Below are positions 15,414 through 20,432 of a DNA stretch of 20,432 bases, one piece after another. The stretch lies in assembly GCA_051745935.1 (NCBI GenBank), contig JBNJEM010000061.1, positions 1 to 20,432 of the forward strand, written 5' to 3'. Below the pieces are notes generated by a model, which ran no database searches, was not told the DNA's origin, and saw only the letters and a program-made list of their open reading frames with translations. A program made the position numbers and the translations under genes. The stretch comes from JBNJEM01 sp051745935. GTDB lineage: Bacteria > Planctomycetota > Planctomycetia > Pirellulales > Pirellulaceae. Every line of letters starts with the position of its first letter. The stretch's first letter is position 1.

Positions 15414-15917
15414 TCAGGGCCCCTTCCCGTTTCCTCGCATCGAGTTGACGTCGAGTTGATCGAGTCGGGCCCGCAACCGCGCAACGGTCCAACCCGTTGA
15501 CGGATGAATCATATCCGCCCCCACTTCGCACGCCGGTTCGAGAACGAAACGGCGCGCGGCCATGCGGGGATGCGGAATGATGAGCTCTTCCGTTGTCATC
15601 ACCAGCAGGTCGTACAACAGCACGTCAATGTCAATCGATCGCGGTCCCCAACGTTCCAATCGCTGGCGTCCCAACTCCCGCTCCACTTGCTGGGCTCGTG
15701 CTAGCAGTTGCAAAGGCAGCAGATCGGTCGTAATCCGGATGACCGCGTTGAGAAACGGTCCCTGGCCCGGTGGGCCACCGACAGGGAGGGTTTCCTGATA
15801 GCGGCTGATTCCCCGCAACGTCACGTGGGATGCCCCACAAAAGCGATGGATTGCTTGATCCAGTTGCACGACTCGATCGCCGATATTCGAGCCGAGACCA
15901 ATCAAACAGTCCGCCAT
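15414..15917 (-). CDS. folK: 2-amino-4-hydroxy-6-hydroxymethyldihydropteridine pyrophosphokinase
   Basis: 167 residues, a normal HPPK length. It transfers pyrophosphate from ATP to the hydroxymethyl-dihydropterin, the step before dihydropteroate synthase in folate synthesis, in the cytoplasm. Seen: CLIGLGSNIGDR at the N-terminus (4-15), the ETLPVGGPPGQGPFLNAVI loop and strand (42-60), ELGRQRLERWGPRSIDIDVLLYD (80-102, with the Mg-binding DID motif), and IIPHPRMAARRFVLEPACEV (112-131). A GGAG/GGGATG ribosome-binding site precedes the ATG. First gene of a folK-panC(-lgt) run; the C-terminus ends 41 bases before panC. Confidence 0.96.
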   Translation of the reverse strand: MADCLIGLGSNIGDRVVQLDQAIHRFCGASHVTLRGISRYQETLPVGGPPGQGPFLNAVIRITTDLLPLQLLARAQQVERELGRQRLERWGPRSIDIDVLLYDLLVMTTEELIIPHPRMAARRFVLEPACEVGADMIHPSTGWTVARLRARLDQLDVNSMRGNGKGP

Positions 15918-16040
15918 TGTTCATCCCGCTCCGCCATTGCTCAATGCCGCTCGCTCGGAGCGGCGCGAGCGTAACGCCCCTCGCACTACACTGTCCGCTC
16001 GCGCTCTCGATCAGCCCGCCGTACGATACAAAAGAAGGGG

Positions 16041-16078
16041 CGGCGGGGGACCTGGTTCCGAACGGTCCCCTAGCCGCC
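16041..16078. repeat. GC-rich imperfect hairpin
   Basis: CGGCGGGGGACC (16041-16052) can pair with GGTCCCCTAGCCGCC (16064-16078) with a small bulge, leaving an 11-base loop. No T-run follows. Function unknown. Confidence 0.45.
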
Positions 16079-16669
16079 AACCGCATTCAGCTTCCCAATC
16101 CGTGCGCTGAATGCACCTCGGAAACGCCATCCAAATACCTGGGGGGGACCTCCGAACCACGACCAAGGCCGTCGACAGTCGCTCCCATCAGTCGCCGCCC
16201 CCCGAAATGACATTGCATCTCGCGCGATGCTGCTTGTTTCACCCCGCGCAACCTCCCCCGCCGCGAAGCATCGCGTTCAACATCAACACCCGCCACTCAA
16301 AACGTCAAAAGTCTGGAAGTCTAACGTCTGGGGAGCGCTGCCGTAGCCCCCTTGGTTAACGCGCCACCCCCAGCCAGGACCTCTCGGTATCAAGCCCAAC
16401 ACACCCCGCGCTGACCGCTGGCTTTCCATCTCGCGGCGGATCCATGTAACGCCACGGCAACCCACTCGCAACCTCGTTGAACTTCATACCGATAAAGAAC
16501 CCATTGTGTCGAGTCCGAACGGATTGTCAAGCAACCTCGAGACGAATTTTTTGAGAGATGAATTGTTGCTTTGAATAAACGCGTGCGTTACGGTAGCAAC
16601 GGGGTCGAAACGGCGCCGCGATGAGCAACTTGTGGAACATCACCACGATGACCAACCTCGCTTTCAGAA

Positions 16670-16677
16670 GTTTTTGC
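16670..16677. repeat. Left target-site duplication of MITE copy 3
   Basis: GTTTTTGC abuts the left end of the element; GTTTTTGG abuts the right end at 16850-16857. Seven of eight bases match, and the length equals the duplication around copy 1. Confidence 0.75.
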
Positions 16678-16849
16678 TCAAAGTGTAAACGTTTCACGTC
16701 CTTCGAACGGCCCAGACGCTGGAAAAGCCCTGGTTTCAGGTCGTGTCCAGGTGGATCGAATTGGAACCCGTGACGGGTGCCGTCCTGGCCGCGAAGGCCC
16801 CGAAAGCCGGGCTTTACCAGCTAGTCGAGACATGAAGCTCGCAGTTTGA
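16678..16849 (+). mobile_element. MITE-like 172-bp element, copy 3
   Basis: Exactly 172 bases, nearly identical to the reverse complement of 4566-4737. Ends: TCAAAGTGTAAAC on the left and CAGTTTGA on the right (reverse complement TCAAACTGCGAGC). Internal near-palindromes such as AAAGCCGGGCTTT occur. Flanks carry an 8-base target duplication (seven of eight bases equal). No transposase. It lies 242 bases upstream of the glycosyltransferase start. Confidence 0.85.
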
Positions 16850-16857
16850 GTTTTTGG
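16850..16857. repeat. Right target-site duplication of MITE copy 3
   Basis: GTTTTTGG, the partner of GTTTTTGC at 16670-16677. Confidence 0.75.
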
Positions 16858-16919
16858 CAGTAGAATCGCGTCGATTGTGGATTGCATTAGAGGTCACTGC
16901 TTAGCCGATTGGCGTACGT

Positions 16920-16937
16920 CGGGCTTTTTACAGCCCG
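16920..16937. repeat. Short hairpin
   Basis: CGGGCT pairs with AGCCCG around a TTTTAC loop. There is no T-run after it on either strand, so a terminator role is not supported. Confidence 0.4.
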
Positions 16938-16975
16938 TCACGAAACGGGGGGTCTCGCTCCCAAAACGCCTTGGG

Positions 16976-17012
16976 TGAAAAGAAACCTGACTGGTTTTGT
17001 CATGGCTTCTTG
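16976..17012 (+). repeat. Short dispersed repeat (R3), copy 1
   Basis: 37 bases matching 19732-19768 with four mismatches by eye. Contains AAACCTGACTGGTTTT, a small stem-loop followed by T residues, then ATGGCTTCTTG. Confidence 0.6.
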
Positions 17013-17061
17013 CCTGGCAGCCGTGAATCTGGCGAGACACGGCGAAACTCCCCGTCAACCG

Positions 17062-17085
17062 ACGTCAGTCTGGAAAGGCTGACGT
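17062..17085 (+). promoter_or_regulatory. Hairpin enclosing a Shine-Dalgarno-like sequence before the glycosyltransferase
   Basis: ACGTCAG (17062-17068) and CTGACGT (17079-17085) form a 7-bp stem with the loop TCTGGAAAGG, which contains a purine-rich ribosome-binding-like sequence. The next in-line ATG (17088) is in a different frame from the glycosyltransferase and opens a 24-codon frame ending at 17162; the glycosyltransferase frame begins with TTG at 17092. It could control translation or simply be an intergenic palindrome. Confidence 0.35.
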
Positions 17086-17091
17086 ACATGG

Positions 17092-18033
17092 TTGCCAATC
17101 GGCCACGGTGTTACGGTCTTGGATTCCCATGTACAGGCAGCGCTAGAAACCATCGTGGATAAAAAAAACCAGCACGCTTCGCGCGGCGAGACGACGACGG
17201 ACGAGCTATTGGAAGTGTTGCGGGACCGTTTATCATCCCGCTCGCCCGCGGCTTCCAGTGGCGACCACACGGAATTGTTACTTCGTTTACTCGGGACCGA
17301 ACCCTGTCGGCGGCTAGGCATTTACCATCTACCCGCTGGGTTTCAGCTGAGTGTCATTATTCCGGTTTTTAACGAAGCGGAAACACTTGAGCGAATCGTT
17401 GATCGCGTGCAACGGACTGGCCTACCGTTGGAATTGGTGCTTGTGGATGACGGTAGCACGGATGGCACGCGTGAGGTCTTAAAACAGTATGAGGAAATGC
17501 CTGACTGCAAAGTGGTTTATCATACCAGGAACCATGGCAAGGGGGCGGCATTGAAATCGGGACTGGCGGCAGCGCGGGGAGATGTCACGGTCATCCAGGA
17601 CGCGGACATGGAATATGATCCGAGCGATTTCCGCCTGCTTCTGCAGCCCATCGTGGAAGGGGAGGCCGACGTGGTGTACGGCAGCCGGTTCAACCACAAT
17701 GATCGCGCCGTCTCGCCCTGGTGGCATCAGGCAGGCAATCAACTGATTACGTTTTGCGCGATGCTCGCTTCCGGCTATAAGTTCAGCGATGTCGAAACCT
17801 GCTACAAGATGTTCCGCACTGAACTGATCCGAGACATCGTGCCGACGCTTCGCGAAAACCGATTTGGCATCGAAATCGAACTCACATTCAAGTTGCTGAA
17901 GCAGCCGGGGGCCCGCTTTCATGAACGTCCCATTCGCTATACACGCCGATCGTACGCGCAGGGCAAGAAAATTGGTTGGCGCGACGGCATTTCAGCACTC
18001 CGCTGCATCGCGAAATACTCGTTGTTCAACTGA
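17092..18033 (+). CDS. Family 2 glycosyltransferase, DPM1/DPG-synthase-like
   Basis: 313 residues if the TTG at 17092 is used; TTG at 17119 is the alternative, and the true start is uncertain. Residues 1-80 form a helical leader (TTDELLEVLRDRL, TELLLRLLGTEPCRRLGIY). The GT-A domain follows: LSVIIPVFNEAETLERIVD (86-104), LVLVDDGSTDGTREVL (115-130), NHGKGAALKSGLAAARGDVTVIQDADMEYDP (147-177, with the DAD metal motif at 170-172) and VVYGSRF (194-200). There is no C-terminal membrane pair, so it is cytoplasmic or peripheral. Relatives transfer a sugar from a nucleotide sugar to a polyprenyl phosphate; donor and acceptor are unknown here. It stands alone on the plus strand, not inside a polysaccharide cluster. 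Confidence 0.88.
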   Translation: MPIGHGVTVLDSHVQAALETIVDKKNQHASRGETTTDELLEVLRDRLSSRSPAASSGDHTELLLRLLGTEPCRRLGIYHLPAGFQLSVIIPVFNEAETLERIVDRVQRTGLPLELVLVDDGSTDGTREVLKQYEEMPDCKVVYHTRNHGKGAALKSGLAAARGDVTVIQDADMEYDPSDFRLLLQPIVEGEADVVYGSRFNHNDRAVSPWWHQAGNQLITFCAMLASGYKFSDVETCYKMFRTELIRDIVPTLRENRFGIEIELTFKLLKQPGARFHERPIRYTRRSYAQGKKIGWRDGISALRCIAKYSLFN

Positions 18034-18593
18034 ACCATGTTCCGGCCTTTTCGTGATTTTCGGTAACTTTTTAGCGAACTGAAGTAAGGCTCTTCCAGGC
18101 AATGAGGGTTGGACAACGGCCCTGTGGAGCGCGCAGGCCGCCGTCCGCCGTCATGGATCCTTGCCGGTCCAACGCGCGGGTGAGCGGACTCTGGCCTTGC
18201 GGTTAAACAGGGTACGTCATAAGGGATTTGTGGTCACGAAGCTAGGATTCTACTTCAGACGGCTAAAGTGTTACGGTTTTCGGAGGCCTCAAAGACCAGG
18301 CCGCGTGTTGGATCTTCGACTTTGGATCCCCGGCCGGGACGGGTGAATGCCCCGGCGGAACTTGACGATGGCCAAGCGGTGGTTTAGGGTGAAAATAGCA
18401 AGGAGAGGCGCAAGGGCGGGCCCGGTCCGATGGCCAGCGGCGGCGCGACGAGCGGCGTCGGGCAACGCTTCGCGTGGCGCTGGGATTAGGCAGGTGATGC
18501 AGCGACGGGGCGGCCATGCCGCGATGGCGACGGAGGAACGGGCGAGTTGGGAATGGGGGTGTCGGCAACGGCGAGGTAAAGTGGAGTTCCGTT
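18034..18593. other. Intergenic region between glycosyltransferase and hemerythrin genes
   Basis: 560 bases. A weak stem (GTTCCG with CGGTAAC, about 18039-18067) followed by TTTTT might terminate the glycosyltransferase transcript, but it is not strong. The segment 18140-18215 is the partner of the degenerate repeat near 428-505. The rest is purine-rich, with only unsupported frames until the hemerythrin ribosome-binding site. Confidence 0.45.
18140..18215 (+). repeat. Degenerate intergenic repeat, copy 2
   Basis: Contains GGCCGCCGTCCGC and, about 35 bases later, GAGCGGACTCTGGCCTTGCGG, matching the arrangement at 428-505. The middle part differs. Confidence 0.4.
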
Positions 18594-19076
18594 ATGACTG
18601 TCGAGAACAAGACGGCAACGGTCACGGTCAACGCGGCATTCTTGCAGGAAATCAAGGAAGTCGACGAGCAGTTGTGGGAGTTGCTGCACCGGGCGAATTC
18701 GTTGTGCGGCACGCCGCGGCAGGTTCGGCATCATGGACGGCGCGTGGTGGAGGTGTTATCGGAGTTGCGGGACCACCTGGGCATGCACTTCGCCTTGGAA
18801 GAGGCCTACGGTTATTGTGAAGATCCCGTCCATGTGCCTCCGGAGTTGAACGCGATCGCGGGTGAACTGCGGGAAGAACACCAGACGCTCTTCATGTTAC
18901 TGCGCGATCTGGTTGACGAAGTGGATGACCTCTATCGTCAACGGTTGCTTTCCCAAAACAGCGCTCGCGTGGTCAAGCGTTTTCGAGTCTACTACACCCG
19001 GTTTCTACAGCACGAAAAACGCGAGAATGAGCTAATTCTCCAAGCGGGCGATTGGCGGATCGGGATGGGAACCTGA
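18594..19076 (+). CDS. Hemerythrin-like (HHE) four-helix protein
   Basis: 160 residues from an ATG at 18594 with GGAG seven to eight bases upstream. The pattern is four helices with spaced histidines and acids: H32 (LWELLHRAN), H46/H47 (RQVRHHGRR), H61 and H65 with E69 (LRDHLGMHFALEEAYGY), H96 (LREEHQTLFMLLRDL) and H140 with E144/E145 (FLQHEKRENELI). This fits the hemerythrin-like fold, which binds a di-iron centre and senses or carries O2 or handles NO and iron; which exact residues bind metal cannot be told by eye. No signal peptide or membrane segment, so cytoplasmic. A response regulator follows 175 bases downstream on the same strand. Confidence 0.85.
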   Translation: MTVENKTATVTVNAAFLQEIKEVDEQLWELLHRANSLCGTPRQVRHHGRRVVEVLSELRDHLGMHFALEEAYGYCEDPVHVPPELNAIAGELREEHQTLFMLLRDLVDEVDDLYRQRLLSQNSARVVKRFRVYYTRFLQHEKRENELILQAGDWRIGMGT

Positions 19077-19251
19077 TCTTCGCCAGGTGTGAGATGCCGC
19101 GGACGCGGGCGTGTTTTCGAAGGCCCCGGCGGCTCCCACTTTCAATCCAAACGGAGTTCGTTGTTGCGGAAAACGTGTCCGGCTGGACAGGCTGAAGTCG
19201 GAGCCAACACGATTCTGATTGGTCATGGGGAATGGCACGAGGCGAAAGCGT

Positions 19252-19704
19252 ATGAGCCACCAACCGGCAATCGGGCGACCGATGGAAATCCTGCTCATCG
19301 AAGATGGGCTTATGGATGCTCGCCTGACAATCGGCGCGCTTCGCAAGGGTGATTTTCGTCATCGTCTGACATTGGTCCGAGACGGTGAAGAGGCCGTGCA
19401 ATTCCTGTTTCGGGAAGGGCGGTTCGCACAAGCGCCACGGCCCGATCTCATCTTGCTGGACCTCAGGCTCCCCAAGAAAAATGGCCTCGAAGTACTCAGT
19501 GAAGTCAAGGCGAATGAGGCGCTTAGGGATATCCCCGTGGTCATCATGACGGCGTCCGAGGCAGAGGAGGACCGGGTACAATGTGACACGATGAACGTGG
19601 ATGGCTACATTGTCAAACCAGTGGACTTCGACAAGTTTCTGGTGTTGGTGCGAAAACTGAAGCGATTCTGGTTGGACGATGTCATTTTGCCCTGTGCCGA
19701 TTAG
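19252..19704 (+). CDS. Single-domain response regulator, Rcp1-like
   Basis: 150 residues from an ATG at 19252 with GAGG about nine bases upstream. A receiver domain fills the protein: acidic pair E17/D18 in LLIEDG, phospho-acceptor D70 in LILLDLRLPKKNG, T100 in VVIMTASEAEED, K122 in YIVKPVDFDKF. The length, the PDLILLDL-LP-K-GLEVL segment and the terminal FW-x6-LP end match the Rcp family, which commonly pairs with phytochrome-type or other histidine kinases. There is no output domain, so it acts by protein interaction or in a phosphorelay. IEDG replaces the usual VEDN, but the acidic residues are kept. No histidine kinase is present in the window. Confidence 0.95.
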   Translation: MSHQPAIGRPMEILLIEDGLMDARLTIGALRKGDFRHRLTLVRDGEEAVQFLFREGRFAQAPRPDLILLDLRLPKKNGLEVLSEVKANEALRDIPVVIMTASEAEEDRVQCDTMNVDGYIVKPVDFDKFLVLVRKLKRFWLDDVILPCAD

Positions 19705-19731
19705 CGGTTCCCGCCCCCAAGATTTCCTGGA

Positions 19732-19768
19732 TGAAAGGAAACCTGACGGGTTTTCTTATGGCTTCTTG
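19732..19768 (+). repeat. Short dispersed repeat (R3), copy 2
   Basis: Partner of 16976-17012. Begins TGAAAGGAAACCTGACGGG and continues with TTTTCTTATGGCTTCTTG. The AAACC-TGACG-GGTTTTC part is a weak stem with T residues 28 bases after the response-regulator stop, so it might also act as a weak terminator. Confidence 0.6.
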
Positions 19769-20153
19769 GCATTTGTCGCGCGTCTTCGCTCCGGAAGCCG
19801 AAGGCCGTGCCACCCGCGCCGTGACTATCGCCAGCGGTGTTCCTGATGCCACGGTGGGCACACGGATGGCAGGACGAACCCACGGATGAAGAACAGGGGT
19901 AATCAGATATTCCGCGTTCTCCCGCTGCTTGCCCGTTACCGCCTTCAATCGCCTCCGTGCCGGCCATCGCAGGTTGAAGTTGATCTTTCCTTAAAACCCG
20001 ATTTTCCTGTCGCGAAATCTTCCTGTCGAACCGACCGTTGAAACCGTCCAGGATTTCCAGAAACTGATTGCCGCCAGTCCACTCCGCCGGCTCCACGGCG
20101 CGCATGTCGCCTTCCATCAGCTCACACCTTGCACGGTAAGGAACGACAGGAAG

Positions 20154-20197
20154 ATTATACCGGTCGCGGATGACGTTCTCCGCCGCGAGTCCGACCA
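20154..20197 (-). repeat. Dispersed repeat (R1), truncated copy D
   Basis: The reverse complement carries only the right-hand ~44 bases of R1: from TTGGTCGGACTCGCGGCGGA to GACCGGTATAAT, with AACGTC instead of AAAGTC. The left-hand 60 bases of the repeat, including the invariant core, are absent and replaced by unrelated AT-richer sequence. Confidence 0.75.
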
Positions 20198-20315
20198 AGC
20201 ATCGCAAAATCAATAATTGTCGCATGATCGGGGCTGCTGGGCGTCGGCCCAATGCCCTCGGCTTGTCCGAGGGATTATTACGTTCCTTGCTACATAACGC
20301 GGTTGCGTGCGCCCC

Positions 20316-20367
20316 TTCCCGGTTTCGGTCCGTGGCGGCTGAGGCCGCCACGGACCGAAACCGGGAA
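20316..20367. repeat. Perfect palindrome, 24-bp arms and 4-base loop
   Basis: The left arm 20316-20339 (TTCCCGGTTTCGGTCC...GGCGGC) is the exact reverse complement of 20344-20367, with TGAG between. All 24 pairs are Watson-Crick. After the right arm the sequence is AACAATGAG, so no T-run follows and it is not a standard terminator. As RNA or single-stranded DNA it would fold into a very stable hairpin. Confidence 0.92.
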
Positions 20368-20432
20368 AACAATGAGGGGGCCACCCATTAGCGAAAAACG
20401 TGAAACTCCCCGGGACCAGCCCGGGGCATCTC

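Larger units (their letters stand above)
15918..17091. other. 1.2-kb intergenic region between divergent folK and glycosyltransferase genes
   Basis: No supported gene. The folK promoter should lie near the left edge. Identified: a GC-rich hairpin at 16041-16078, MITE-like copy 3 (16678-16849), a CGGGCT/AGCCCG hairpin (16920-16937), a short dispersed repeat (16976-17012) and a hairpin just before the glycosyltransferase start (17062-17085). The stretch 16080-16670 has only short unsupported open frames. Confidence 0.5.
19705..20432. other. Gene-free right end of the window
   Basis: 728 bases without a supported gene. Contents: R3 copy 2 (19732-19768), a truncated R1 copy D (20154-20197) and a long perfect palindrome (20316-20367). 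A 227-codon minus-strand frame (19701-20384) runs across all of these and is an artefact of high GC content. A gene could start beyond the window edge. Confidence 0.55.

Noticed and set aside
18263..18712. 149-codon minus-strand frame
   Set aside because: It overlaps the start of the hemerythrin-like gene, which has a good ribosome-binding site and a recognisable fold; the frame itself is Pro/Arg/Ser-rich.
19701..20384. 227-codon minus-strand frame at the right end
   Set aside because: It runs through an R1 fragment, a perfect palindrome and a short dispersed repeat; it is a chance open frame in GC-rich repeats.
1..20432. tRNA or rRNA genes
   Set aside because: A few GGTTCGA-like strings occur (for example within folK and near the lgt end), but none is embedded in a cloverleaf-compatible context, and no rRNA-like stretches were seen.

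Overview
The window reads as a stretch of a planctomycete chromosome, probably a Pirellulales-type member of the Planctomycetota. This is inferred from the protein families: a nucleoside-permease-type MFS start, a GlpG-like rhomboid, an Lgt with an extra PDZ-like insert, a very long low-complexity anti-sigma factor beside an ECF sigma factor, and an Rcp-type response regulator. It also fits the loosely packed layout, in which short genes are separated by long repeat-filled spacers. No rRNA, tRNA, CRISPR array, prophage or complete insertion sequence is visible. The genus cannot be fixed from sequence reading alone.

Layout. 1-188 (-): start of a truncated MFS transporter. 920-1783 (+): a conserved-looking hypothetical protein, convergent with an orphan ParA ATPase (1867-2691, -). 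3477-4427 (+): GlpG-like rhomboid protease. 4772-5860 (+): aroB (3-dehydroquinate synthase), followed by a clear intrinsic terminator. 5861-7981: a repeat-rich 2.1-kb tract with a possible 37-residue ORF, a 25-bp inverted-repeat structure, a remnant resembling the tail of an Rpn-type nuclease, GC-rich hairpins, a perfect 152-bp tandem duplication and one copy of a dispersed repeat. 7982-9118 (+): dprA. 9158-12267 (-): ECF sigma factor followed by its long membrane anti-sigma factor. 12974-15917 (-): folK, panC and lgt in transcription order. 17092-18033 (+): a DPM1-like family 2 glycosyltransferase. 18594-19076 (+): hemerythrin-like protein. 19252-19704 (+): Rcp-type single-domain response regulator.

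How the genes work together. Most are housekeeping genes: shikimate pathway (aroB), folate (folK), pantothenate (panC), lipoprotein maturation (lgt), DNA uptake and recombination (dprA) and segregation (parA). The sigma/anti-sigma pair is a self-contained envelope-signalling module. The hemerythrin-like protein and the response regulator lie on the same strand, 175 bp apart, and might form an oxygen or redox-linked signalling pair, but that is only suggested by proximity.

The most interesting content is non-coding. A 172-bp MITE-like element occurs in three copies. It has about 13-bp terminal inverted repeats, and two copies are flanked by 8-bp target duplications; one sits directly upstream of aroB and appears to have duplicated a -10-like hexamer. 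A second dispersed repeat of about 105 bp occurs in three full copies and one truncated copy, all intergenic. The right end holds a perfect 24-bp-arm palindrome.
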